This document shows positions 17,167 to 24,773 of a stretch of 59,295 bases of DNA, piece by piece. Within the stretch, counting starts at the first letter, position 1, and the number at the start of each line of letters is the position of its first letter. A model generated the notes under the pieces. The model made no database searches. It was not told where the DNA came from and saw nothing but the letters and a program-made list of their open reading frames with translations. The position numbers and the translations under genes are program-made. The DNA comes from Syntrophobacterales bacterium (GTDB lineage: Bacteria; Desulfobacterota; Desulfobaccia; Desulfobaccales; 0-14-0-80-60-11), in contig JALNYP010000020.1 in NCBI GenBank assembly GCA_023229795.1, forward strand, positions 1 through 59,295. The letters are read 5' to 3'.

Positions 17167-17598
17167 ATGCGTCCCGATGTTCAAGCCCCTGAGCCCCTGC
17201 TCATACCTCAGGAGGTCGCCGACCTCCTGAAAATTTCTCCCAAGACCTTCCGTGAGTACATTCACCCGGGGCGCATAAATGCTATTGACCTTGACTCGGA
17301 CGGCAAATACCTAACTCAAGCGGTATCCTTGCCAGGTCTTAAAGGCCCCTGTCTTGCTCTTACTTCTGTCCATTCTCGGGCCTTAAGAGACAGGGCAGTT
17401 CGAGTTGATCTCGCCTTCAAAGTCTTTTTCCATTTATATATAACCCATCAACCTTACCCCAACTCTGCCGTCCGGCCCGCCAGTACAGGGGGAAGGCGGA
17501 CGGCCCTAACCCGGACCCCTCTAATACTACTGTGTCATAAATTAGTCTCATTGGCTGTTAGTGCGATGACAGCAGGGGCACCGAGACAGATTGTTTGA
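17167..17598 (+). CDS. Excisionase-like helix-turn-helix protein, 3' end altered by IS insertion
   Basis: Residues 11-45 (LLIPQEVADLLKISPKTFRE, then YIHPGRINAIDL) match the HTH_17/excisionase type winged helix. Excisionases bend DNA at att sites and turn integrase toward excision. The frame runs on for 143 codons, but the last 25 come from the left end of the IS701 element inserted at 17521-17524, so the native C-terminus has been replaced. Past residue 50 there is no family resemblance. The promoter shares its operator with the Cro/CI pair. The gene may still give a working short protein, or be a relic. Confidence 0.5.
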   Translation: MRPDVQAPEPLLIPQEVADLLKISPKTFREYIHPGRINAIDLDSDGKYLTQAVSLPGLKGPCLALTSVHSRALRDRAVRVDLAFKVFFHLYITHQPYPNSAVRPASTGGRRTALTRTPLILLCHKLVSLAVSAMTAGAPRQIV

Positions 17599-19015
17599 CA
17601 GAATGATCATGAGTTTCCTTTTTATGGTGGCGATGGAATGTGGACTATGTCGCTCCGGCCTGATCGGCGGATCCCCTCGGCTTCCAACCTTCGGGTATTT
17701 GAGGTAGCGTAAAGGCTGACCGGATGTCAGGACCGGAGGGGGGAAAAGAACTGCGCTCGGCAACCAGGAACCCGTAAGCGGCAATACAGAGGGTGGCATG
17801 ATGGTGGAATCCCCGCCAGCCCCTGCCCTCAAAATGACCCAGGCCGATTTCCTGTTTGAGTTCCTGGTAGTCGCGTTCAATGCGCCACCGAAGCTTTGCC
17901 GTAGCTACCAAGTCTTCACGTGAAATGGCTGCGTCAAGGTTGGAGAGCCAATATTTTGTGGGTTCCGGTTCCCCCTCGGGCCACTCGATCAGCAACCATT
18001 CTTCCGGGGGGCGGTCGCTACGCCAATAATAACGATGCCCTTCGTGAACCCGCATGGCGGCAAATCGAGAGGAGAGTATCTTGTTGGTGCCTTCCCTCCA
18101 GGCGATGGTCCGATATGCGTTATGGGGTAAATCCTGAGCTGCTTTTAAAACACTCACCGGAGTGTGCTGCAGACTGCGACGCGGCAACTTCGGCGGCCGC
18201 CCACAGCCCGAATACTCAGGTGGAGGCAATGGTTCCGTGCCCGGGGGCCACACCTTGGTGCTCTTTTGAATGCCGAGCACGTAGGAGAGGTTCAAGTGGC
18301 GTACACCCCGGCGAAACTCACTGTCGTTGCCGTAGCCCGCATCGGCGAGTACCACTCCTTTGGGCGTATCCGTCTTGGTCAAGGTCCTCAGTTGCTCCAA
18401 GGCGATCTCGGGTTTGGTTTGGAAGGCAACCTCCTCCGGAATTCCCGCCCGGGTCCGGCGTACGCGATCTGCGACCCATTCTTGGGGTACATAGAGTCGA
18501 TACGCCACCGGCAGGCTGGCATGGGGGGTGGCTACGGAGACGGTCACGGCGCACTGGCAGTTGTCCTGTTTCCCCAATTGTCCGCAATACTGTCGGGCCA
18601 CTCCTACGGAATGCTTACCCTTCTTGGGAAATCCGGTATCGTCGACAATCCATGCCAAAATCGGCCCCTGACCCTGCATCTTCGGCAAGACATAATCCCG
18701 AACCGCCCGCATCACCGCGTCATCACGCCAAGATGCCTTGGCCACAAAATGATGCAGGGATTGGTGTTTGGCACTCACCTGGCCTGGAGCAAGTTGGGCC
18801 GCCATGGGCTCCACACTTTTGCGCTCAACAGGCAACAACAGGCCCGTGCAATACGCCTGAAAAGGTTCCACCCTGTCTGCATGACCCAATGCGGTGGACA
18901 GCTTCTCCGCATACGCATGAAACCTGGCCTCGATATTGGGTAAGGGTGCATTTTCCATACACCCAGCTTTGGCACAGTTTGTAAGTTTTTGCAACTAATT
19001 TATGACACAGTAGTA
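17525..19015 (-). mobile_element. IS701-family insertion sequence with intact ends and CTAA target duplication
   Basis: The ends are perfect 22-bp inverted repeats: TACTACTGTGTCATAAATTA... at 17525-17546 and its complement at 18994-19015. The flanking CTAA occurs at 17521-17524 and again at 19016-19019; a 4-bp YTAR duplication is typical of IS701. The 1491-bp element holds one transposase gene on the minus strand. Perfect ends and duplication indicate a recent insertion. It lies inside the conjugative element, at the 3' end of the excisionase-like gene. Confidence 0.92.
17645..18958 (-). CDS. IS701-family transposase
   Basis: The ORF reads from ATG 18958 (437 residues; an in-frame TTG lies at 18994). 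It shows the IS701 DDE pattern: LAWIVDDTGFPKKGKHSVGV with the first Asp, then GVVLADAGYGNDSEFR with the second Asp, and RWRIERDYQELKQEIGLGHFEGR with the conserved YREK-like Glu region. QYCGQLGKQDNCQCAV is also typical. The enzyme cuts and pastes DNA between the 22-bp ends described for this element. No stop or frameshift interrupts it. Confidence 0.93.
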   Translation of the reverse strand: MENAPLPNIEARFHAYAEKLSTALGHADRVEPFQAYCTGLLLPVERKSVEPMAAQLAPGQVSAKHQSLHHFVAKASWRDDAVMRAVRDYVLPKMQGQGPILAWIVDDTGFPKKGKHSVGVARQYCGQLGKQDNCQCAVTVSVATPHASLPVAYRLYVPQEWVADRVRRTRAGIPEEVAFQTKPEIALEQLRTLTKTDTPKGVVLADAGYGNDSEFRRGVRHLNLSYVLGIQKSTKVWPPGTEPLPPPEYSGCGRPPKLPRRSLQHTPVSVLKAAQDLPHNAYRTIAWREGTNKILSSRFAAMRVHEGHRYYWRSDRPPEEWLLIEWPEGEPEPTKYWLSNLDAAISREDLVATAKLRWRIERDYQELKQEIGLGHFEGRGWRGFHHHATLCIAAYGFLVAERSSFPPSGPDIRSAFTLPQIPEGWKPRGSADQAGAT

Positions 19016-19377
19016 CTAAGCACCTGTAGCAAAAGGAGACCAGGGGAAGGGGAGGGGGGGTAGTAATCGGGTAATTCTAAGGAGAAGGCCCGGCACGGGA
19101 GGTCGGGCAGAGTTGATGGCGGTGAAAGGCATGGCAGGTCCAAAACACCAGGAAAGAGGCGGGAGAGCCAGATATGAATGCCCGGGATTCATACCAGGCC
19201 TGAGCTCCAACGTCGTCAGACGGTAAACCGTTTTTGGGCACACCTCTTAACTCCCAGGGGGTTCTCGGCGCCCGGTGCAAGCCGAAGCCGGATCCAAAAA
19301 GAAATATGCGGGAAGTCATGGGACCGTCCGGTCTCATAATCCGGATTGTGGGGGTTCCATTCCCAGGGAGGGCGCAA
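19016..19377. other. Intergenic region between IS and truncated FmdB-like ORF
   Basis: No convincing gene in about 360 bp. The stretch is G-rich (a run of seven G near 19052) and has a small hairpin ACGGTAAACCGT followed by five T near 19219-19235. At 19321-19366 a piece resembles the anticodon and T arms of a Met-type tRNA (CTCATAA loop), but it is too degraded to call. Confidence 0.35.
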
Positions 19378-19524
19378 ATGCCGCTCTATGAATATCGATG
19401 CGTGGATTGTGGTGCCAGGGACCGGCCTGGAACAGGTGCTTGGCCGATGATCCGCCTAGTCCACCTTATCTGCCGGGTCTACACCATACGCTTCTGGTCC
19501 TGGGAATATTTGTGCAGGAATTAA
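19378..19524 (+). pseudogene. Truncated FmdB-like zinc-ribbon protein
   Basis: After a GGGAGG site, ATG 19378 begins MPLYEYRCVDCGA, the invariant opening of FmdB-family zinc-ribbon proteins with the first CxxC. The second CxxC expected about 20 residues later is missing, and the frame ends after 48 codons with unrelated sequence. It is probably a fragment left by recombination at the end of the element. Confidence 0.5.
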
Positions 19525-19735
19525 AGCCGCCTACCTCCCTTCATATCCATGCCGAGCCGGCGCCAGCCGCCCCAGTGGGCTCGGAACTTTTTGAGGATTG
19601 ATTGATGTCCGCCCAAACCATCACCATAACCTTTGCGAGATTTCACCATACCCGGCAGCCCTGGAGGATATTGAAACTTGCTGTAATCGCTAACAAAATA
19701 TCCGAACCGATAACTCAAGCTGTTTTGGAAGAAGT

Positions 19736-19942
19736 ATGAAGATGTTAACGCCAATACAAGCCCATCGGAAACGTTGTCTGGATTGTGCTGGCGGTAGTTG
19801 CAAGGCGGTGCGGGAGTGCCAGCAAACCGACTGCGAGAGTTGGGCATTCCGCATGGGGAAAAATCCTAACCGGACAGGGATAGGGGGTAACCCCTCGCTC
19901 AAGGGAAGGGAAAGGCAGTTTGAGCAAAAAAACGCAACTTGA
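19736..19942 (+). CDS. Small Cys-rich protein found near phage and element integrases
   Basis: The 68-residue protein carries CLDCAGG, CKAVRECQQTDC and SWAFRMGKNP. This Cys pattern is characteristic of a small family seen in phages and integrative elements (CLDCxGGxxKxVxxCxxxxCxLxxYRxG). Five Cys may bind zinc; the function is unknown. It lies 30 bp before the integrase gene, probably in the same transcript. Confidence 0.6.
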   Translation: MKMLTPIQAHRKRCLDCAGGSCKAVRECQQTDCESWAFRMGKNPNRTGIGGNPSLKGRERQFEQKNAT

Positions 19943-19972
19943 GTTAGGATTTTTCTTGAAAAAGGGTTGCAG

Positions 19973-21118
19973 ATGAGAGCCCGCTCGTGCGACAATCTTT
20001 GCATGTCAGGGAAGGTCCGCAAAAATCGCGAGAACTTCTACATCGACCTCCATTGGAAGGGAGAACGGGTCCGCCTGTTCTCGGACCGAGAAGGGAATCC
20101 CCTTTATTCCGAGCGCCAGGCAAACCGGTTTTTAGAGCGCATCCGCTCGGAGATTGACGGCGACGAGTTTGACCCCAAGAATTATATCAAACGGGAATTA
20201 AAGGCCCTCCGCCTGGACAATTATGTTCAGGCTTGGTTGCTACGGCAACAGAGGCGTCTGGAGGTTGGGGAGATTTCCCACGGCTATTTTCGCGAACAAA
20301 GCTCCGTGCTCCGCAACTATCTTATTCCCCACCTGGGGACCCGGGACATCCGTACCCTGACCAAGGGGAACCTGGACGACTTTCTGTTAGAACTTGAGGT
20401 ATCGCCGAAGACCAAGAAAAATGCTCTTGGGGTGTTGCGCGCCATCTTCACTGATGCCCTGGACCGGGAGGATATTAAGAAGATTCCCAAGTTCCCCAAG
20501 ATCAGGACCGATGACCCCAAAGTCCGCTGGTTGGACCCGGAGGCCCAGGACGCCATCTTGGCACAATTTACGGACCCCATGCGGCGGGCCTTTTTTGCTC
20601 TTCTAGTACACATGGGGATTCGGCCCGGGGAAGGGCGGGGCCTGCGGTGGGCAGATGTGGACCTGGAGCATGGCATTTTGACGGTGCATGCCGCCATGGA
20701 CCTGAACTATTACCGGGACACGACCAAAGAAGGAGATGTGCGGCACTTGCCCATGCCCCCGGAGATGATCGAAATTTTCAGTGGGATGGAGCGCACGGCC
20801 GGGTATGTCTTCACCCTCAATGGGCGGCCCTATGCCCAACAGCGCATCGGCAAGTGGTGGCGCAAGGCGGCGGCCGCGGCCGGGTATGACATTCCCCTGT
20901 ATATGGCCACCAAACATTCTTTGGGGTGCCGGGCCCGGCTGGCAGGGGTGCCCCTGGACGTGATCCAGGATTATTTCGGGCACAAGTCGGCGGTGTCCAC
21001 CAGACGGTATGCCAAGATCCAGATCGAAACCTTTAAAGCGATGCACCGTCAGCCGACCGTCAGCGACATAAATGAGGCAAGGAAAAAAGTTAGTAATAGT
21101 AAGAAGTTAGCAAGGTAG
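19973..21118 (+). CDS. int: Tyrosine-recombinase integrase
   Basis: The protein (382 residues from ATG 19973; ATG 20003 is an alternative) has an N-terminal Arm/SAM-like DNA-binding part and a C-terminal catalytic domain. Visible residues are Arg in GIRPGEGRG (about 217), TKHSLG (box II, Lys in the usual Arg position), GHKSAVSTRRY with the nucleophile Tyr near 346. The gene stops at 21118, directly before a displaced tRNA 3' end, so the enzyme most likely integrates this element into a tRNA gene. No stops or shifts interrupt it. Confidence 0.9.
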   Translation: MRARSCDNLCMSGKVRKNRENFYIDLHWKGERVRLFSDREGNPLYSERQANRFLERIRSEIDGDEFDPKNYIKRELKALRLDNYVQAWLLRQQRRLEVGEISHGYFREQSSVLRNYLIPHLGTRDIRTLTKGNLDDFLLELEVSPKTKKNALGVLRAIFTDALDREDIKKIPKFPKIRTDDPKVRWLDPEAQDAILAQFTDPMRRAFFALLVHMGIRPGEGRGLRWADVDLEHGILTVHAAMDLNYYRDTTKEGDVRHLPMPPEMIEIFSGMERTAGYVFTLNGRPYAQQRIGKWWRKAAAAAGYDIPLYMATKHSLGCRARLAGVPLDVIQDYFGHKSAVSTRRYAKIQIETFKAMHRQPTVSDINEARKKVSNSKKLAR

Positions 21119-21149
21119 CGAACAGGTTCGAGCCCTGTTCCGCCTACCA
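21119..21149 (+). repeat. Displaced tRNA 3' end (att site of the conjugative element)
   Basis: The sequence after the integrase stop folds as a T arm (ACAGG / CCTGT around TTCGAGC), followed by TCCGCCT, A and CCA, the 3' acceptor half of a tRNA. No D or anticodon arm precedes it because integrase coding sequence is there. This is the expected product of integration at a tRNA 3' end. The complete tRNA, whose 5' strand should read near AGGCGGA, is not in this window. Confidence 0.75.
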
Positions 21150-21208
21150 GATTTTTAGTTCAAGGTTCAGAGTTCAAGGTTTGACCCTAAACGATGAACT
21201 TGCAATTC

Positions 21209-21285
21209 GGGGGCGTAGTTCAGTTGGTTAGAACGCCTGCCTGTCACGCAGGAGGCCGCCGGTTCGAGTCCGGTCGTCCCCGCCA
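21209..21285 (+). tRNA. tRNA-Asp (GTC)
   Basis: All four arms are present: acceptor GGGGGCG / CGTCCCC, anticodon stem CCTGC / GCAGG with loop CTGTCAC (anticodon GTC), T arm CCGG-TTCGAGT-CCGG, and encoded CCA. Confidence 0.95.
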
Positions 21286-21293
21286 TTGAAATT

Positions 21294-21329
21294 AAGGGGT
21301 TAGCTCCAATGAGCTAGCCCTTCTTTTTT
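21294..21329 (+). terminator. Rho-independent terminator after tRNA-Asp
   Basis: AAGGGGTTAGCTC pairs with GAGCTAGCCCTT around a short CAAT loop, followed after one C by six T. It lies eight bases past the tRNA. Confidence 0.8.
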
Positions 21330-21393
21330 AATTTCCAACTCATTTCCTGCCTCCACCTAAAAAATGAGGAAAAAGAGGTCGTGAGATTAAACT

Positions 21394-22017
21394 ATGCTCT
21401 ATAACCGGTGCGCCGCAGTAAATGAGGAATTTTGGCGGGACCTGCGTCAGGCCGACCCAGACGACATTACCCGGCGCACCGGCGTGCGGCGCTACCAGAA
21501 CGTCTTCCACTTTCCTTTCTTTAATCGGGAAGCCGTGGTGGATTTGGATCAACAACGGGTGTTCCGGGCGGCCGCGCCAGAAGAGGAACCGGGCTTCCGC
21601 CTCTGCCTGATGAGCTTACTTTACTTGCTCTTGGTCGATACCGCGGAGCTGGGGGCGCCACTTAGTCCCCTGGAACTATCCGGGGCCACCATGTTTTTCC
21701 AAAGCCGGGGGCCCCATGCAATTCCCAGCGCCCCCCTGGAAGAGCGGTTCGGCAGGGATCTGAGCGGGTTCCTCCAGGTCGGCCGCCTCTTGGGCGCGGA
21801 AAGGCGCGCCAGCGTTGACGGCGCCCTGGCCTTTCAGGTCTTTCCCGGGCTAACCGTGGAAGTTATCCTCTGGGAAGCTGATGAGGAATTTCCAGCCCAG
21901 GTGTCCTTCACCGTGCCGTCGCATCTGGACCGCTTCTGGCAACTGGACGCGGTGCTGGGCCTCATGGGACTGGTGGTGAAGGAGGTCCTCCGAACAGGCG
22001 GGCCAGCTGCCGGCTAG
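21394..22017 (+). CDS. DUF3786 family protein
   Basis: The 207-residue protein begins with EEFWRDLRQADPDDITRRTGVRR, the conserved opening of DUF3786, followed by VFHFPFFNREAVVDL and a C-terminal LDRFWQLDAVLGLMGLVVKEVL. The family is common in anaerobes with corrinoid or acetyl-CoA pathway enzymes; its function is not established. No signal peptide or membrane segment is seen, so it is cytoplasmic. It stands alone between tRNA-Asp and the CoA-ligase gene. Confidence 0.75.
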   Translation: MLYNRCAAVNEEFWRDLRQADPDDITRRTGVRRYQNVFHFPFFNREAVVDLDQQRVFRAAAPEEEPGFRLCLMSLLYLLLVDTAELGAPLSPLELSGATMFFQSRGPHAIPSAPLEERFGRDLSGFLQVGRLLGAERRASVDGALAFQVFPGLTVEVILWEADEEFPAQVSFTVPSHLDRFWQLDAVLGLMGLVVKEVLRTGGPAAG

Positions 22018-22511
22018 TTTTGAATCTTACCCGAGCTCACCTCTGGCAGAATTCCCAAAATTAATAGTCATGCGAGGAAATATTAAGGAGAGGTCAAGCC
22101 TTGGCGGATGGCGTACTTGGAGGTTTGCGAGGGCCAAATTTTTTGGGGCCCATGCGAATTGCCCCCGTTTACTTGCACCGGTCAAGGCAGCATGATTTTA
22201 TAAGGTCATATTTAGCCGAGATCATATTTATAGGGGCAAAGGAGATTTATTTCACCCTGCATCCTTTTTGACCATAAACCAAAGGCAAAGCAGGCCCACC
22301 ACCACGTGTGCCCCCACTAACATCCCCGCATAGAGAGAAACCAAGGCCATCGCGCTATCTTGCCCTCTTTCTCTCTTTAATCGGCCGCAGGGAAGGAGAC
22401 TTTAATTTTTCTCCGGCCCGGCCAGGTTGCCCCGCCCCTTGACAGAGGAGCGCCAACCGCATAAAAATTCGGGTAGCCGGCTTTTTCGGCAAATCACTCA
22501 GGAGATGATCA
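22018..22511. other. Intergenic region upstream of the CoA-ligase gene
   Basis: No gene is supported in about 490 bp. The middle is AT-rich, with TCATATTTA repeated at about 22206 and 22222, and probably holds the promoter for the ligase gene. Confidence 0.4.
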
Positions 22512-23801
22512 GTGTACTGGAACGCCAAGCTTGAAAGGTTAGATCCGGAGGCCCTGCAAGAACTGCAGCTCACCCGCCTGCGGGAGATTATGGCCCGCGC
22601 CGCGGCCAGCCCCTTTTATGGCCGGCGATTGCAGGAAGCGGGCCTGACCGCCGCCGACCTCCGGTCTTTAGATGACTTCCGCCGCCTTCCTCTGACCACC
22701 AAGGACGAACTGAGGGCTCACGGCAAGGAGATGCTGACCCGGCCGCTCACCGATATGGTGCGCCTGCATGCCTCTTCCGGGACCACGGGCCAGGCCACGG
22801 TGATCTATTATACCCGCGCCGATATCGAGGCCTGGGCCGACCTGGTGGCCCGCTCCCTGTACATGGCCGGCATGCGGGCCGATGACGTTTTTCAGAACAT
22901 GATGGGCTACGGTCTGTTCACCGGCGGCCTGGGCTTCCACTACGGCGCCGAACGCCTGGGGGCCTTGACCATTCCCATCGGCGCCGGCAACAGCCAGCGC
23001 CAGTTGCAGCTCATGCAGCAGTTCGGCACTACCGCGGTCCATATCATTCCCAGTTATGCCCTCTATCTGCTGAACACCTTTGCCCAACACGGCCTGGCCC
23101 CCCGGAGCCTGTCCCTGCGCCTGGCCTTCCTGGGAGCCGAACCCCACTCCGAAGATATGCGGCGCCGCATCGAAGCCGCCTATGGGGTCAGGGCTTACAA
23201 TTCATACGGCCTGTCCGAAATGAACGGCCCCGGGGTGGCCTTCGAGTGCCCCGAGCAAAACGGCATGCATGTCTGGGAGGACTCCTTCCTGATGGAGGTC
23301 CTGGACCCGGTCACCCTGGAGCCGGTGGCGCCGGGCGAAACCGGCGAACTGGTCTTCACCAACCTTACTCGCCAGGGTATGCCGCTGCTGCGTTACCGCA
23401 CCCGGGACCTGGCCTCCTATGACCTGGCCCCCTGTGCCTGCGGCCGGAGGTTCAAGCGCCTTTCCCGGATTAAGGGCAGAAGCGATGACATGGTGATCAT
23501 CAAGGGGGTCAACATCTTCCCCATGCAGATCGACAAGGTGCTCATGGCCATGCCGGAGGTCGGCACCCATTATCTGGTGGAACTGAGCCGGGTAGATTTC
23601 AACGACCAGATGCTGGTCAAAGTTGAAGTCCAGCAGAGCTTCTTCCAGGAGGACCTCAAGTACCTAAAGCAGTTGCAAAAACGGATCACCGAGGCCTTGA
23701 AGAGCGAACTCCTGGTCACGCCCCGGGTGGAATTGGTGGAACCCAACGCCCTGCCCCGGAGCGAGGGCAAGGCCCAGCGGGTGATCGATAAGCGGAGCTA
23801 A
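22512..23801 (+). CDS. paaK: Phenylacetate-CoA ligase (AMP-forming)
   Basis: The start is GTG 22512 with GGAG upstream. The 429-residue length fits PaaK. The ATP/AMP-binding motif is HASSGTTGQATVIYYT (near residue 95), with YNSYGLSEMNGPGVAFEC as A5, YRTRDLA as A7, and RIKGRSDDMVIIKGVNIFP as A8; CACGRR fits the Cys site typical of this family. It activates an aryl-acetate as a CoA thioester. In anaerobes PaaK often serves 2-oxoacid oxidoreductase products. Standing alone here, its substrate could be phenylacetate or a similar acid. Confidence 0.88.
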   Translation: MYWNAKLERLDPEALQELQLTRLREIMARAAASPFYGRRLQEAGLTAADLRSLDDFRRLPLTTKDELRAHGKEMLTRPLTDMVRLHASSGTTGQATVIYYTRADIEAWADLVARSLYMAGMRADDVFQNMMGYGLFTGGLGFHYGAERLGALTIPIGAGNSQRQLQLMQQFGTTAVHIIPSYALYLLNTFAQHGLAPRSLSLRLAFLGAEPHSEDMRRRIEAAYGVRAYNSYGLSEMNGPGVAFECPEQNGMHVWEDSFLMEVLDPVTLEPVAPGETGELVFTNLTRQGMPLLRYRTRDLASYDLAPCACGRRFKRLSRIKGRSDDMVIIKGVNIFPMQIDKVLMAMPEVGTHYLVELSRVDFNDQMLVKVEVQQSFFQEDLKYLKQLQKRITEALKSELLVTPRVELVEPNALPRSEGKAQRVIDKRS

Positions 23802-23817
23802 GAGAGGACATCCTGTC

Positions 23818-23836
23818 GGGGCGGGTGACCCGCCCC
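23818..23836 (+). terminator. GC-rich hairpin after paaK
   Basis: GGGGCGGG and CCCGCCCC form a perfect 8-bp stem with a TGA loop, 17 bp after the stop. No T tract follows, so termination is possible but not certain. Confidence 0.4.
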
Positions 23837-23903
23837 CGCATCTCGTGCCCAGCTGCCGATCAGGTTGACAAGGCCCGCATCCGATGGTAAAAAAGAAGGC
23901 TAT

Positions 23904-23989
23904 GGAGGGATGGCCGAGTGGTTTAAGGCAGCGGTCTTGAAAACCGCAGACCGGAAGGTCCGTGGGTTCGAATCCTACTCCCTCCGCCA
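23904..23989 (+). tRNA. tRNA-Ser (TGA)
   Basis: Acceptor GGAGGGA / TCCCTCC, anticodon stem GCGGT / ACCGC with loop CTTGAAA (anticodon TGA), a long variable arm (GACCGGAAGGTC) and encoded CCA. Its last 29 nt are duplicated at 52591-52619. Confidence 0.95.
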
Positions 23990-23992
23990 TCT
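23961..23992 (+). repeat. Left copy of a 32-nt tRNA-Ser direct repeat (candidate attL)
   Basis: The 3' end of tRNA-Ser(TGA) and three following bases match 52591-52622 with a single difference (T versus G in the T stem). The copies are 28.6 kb apart. Confidence 0.75.
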
Positions 23993-24297
23993 TTGTAGTT
24001 GGGAAATCAATAACATAGGCTTTTGAAATAAGTTGAATTTAGGGCAGTAAATGGGCAGTAAAAGGATAAGCCCCCCGCCAAACATCAGTCCGTTATTTGC
24101 CGCCGATCCCTTGAGTTGGGCTCAAACTACCCGGTGGTAGAAAGGGCCTTGGTTGAAGGTGACAAGCCGAAAGAGATCGAGTCGATCCCTCCGATAATTC
24201 CGGAAGAAGTTTTCCTGGGGCTCTTCGTCTTTTCTTTGTTTATTTCCAAGATCATCAATAAACTGGAGTTCTGGCAGGGCATTAGGACTGGATAGCT
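23993..24297. other. Region after tRNA-Ser with decayed sequence
   Basis: No complete gene. GGGCAGTAAA occurs twice at about 24041-24060. A rightward open stretch at about 24126-24293 encodes roughly 55 residues without a start (including PPIIPEEVFLGLFVFSLFIS), which looks like the tail of a lost gene. This would suit the inner edge of an old integrated island whose integrase has gone. Confidence 0.35.
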
Positions 24298-24744
24298 TCA
24301 GCAGGGAGGAACCGCACAGGATTTTTCTCCGGCGATTACTGCAAAGACCCCTTCGCCATGGCCTTCTTTCACCAGCTGCGGCACCTTGACGGTCGCCAAG
24401 TCTTGAAAGATGGTTTGGCAGGTCTTGAGGTCAGCATAACCAAGGCCTTCCAACCATTCTAATACTTGGCCCACCGGGTGAAATTTTGCCTGGCGGTAAA
24501 ACTTACTCTCTTTCTTGTTTGCCTCTTAAGCCCGGCCTAACGGGCTGTCAGGGTCAATCATGCCGACAATCAGGCGGCCTCGCGGTTTCAATACCCGGGA
24601 AGCTTCGCGCAATGCTCGAAACGGGTCTGCTAAGCTAAGTGGGAGAAAAGCCTTTGCTGCTGCCAGTTCAGACCGATAGGCCGACTCGTTTCGGACAAAC
24701 CAATCGTCATATTCCCGGGCTGAGTTTGCAAAAACGGTGTTCAT
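24298..24744 (-). pseudogene. Class I SAM methyltransferase gene with internal deletion and nonsense codon
   Basis: The start MNTVFANSAREYDDWFVRNE and SELAAAKAFLP match the N-terminus of a common class I methyltransferase. It then jumps to DPFRALREASRVLKPRGRL, so the central SAM-binding part (about 60-100 residues) is deleted. After PDSPLGRA an in-frame TAA (24526-24528) stands where relatives have Tyr. The same frame continues EANKKESKFYRQAKFHPVGQ to a normal C-terminus ending at 24298. The gene is therefore dead by at least two lesions. Confidence 0.8.
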
Positions 24745-24773
24745 AATCCTTGAGGTGCGTTTGGCCTATACCC

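Noticed and set aside
19321..19366. Degraded Met-type tRNA
   Set aside because: The anticodon loop CTCATAA and a T-loop-like piece are present, but the D arm and acceptor stems do not form.
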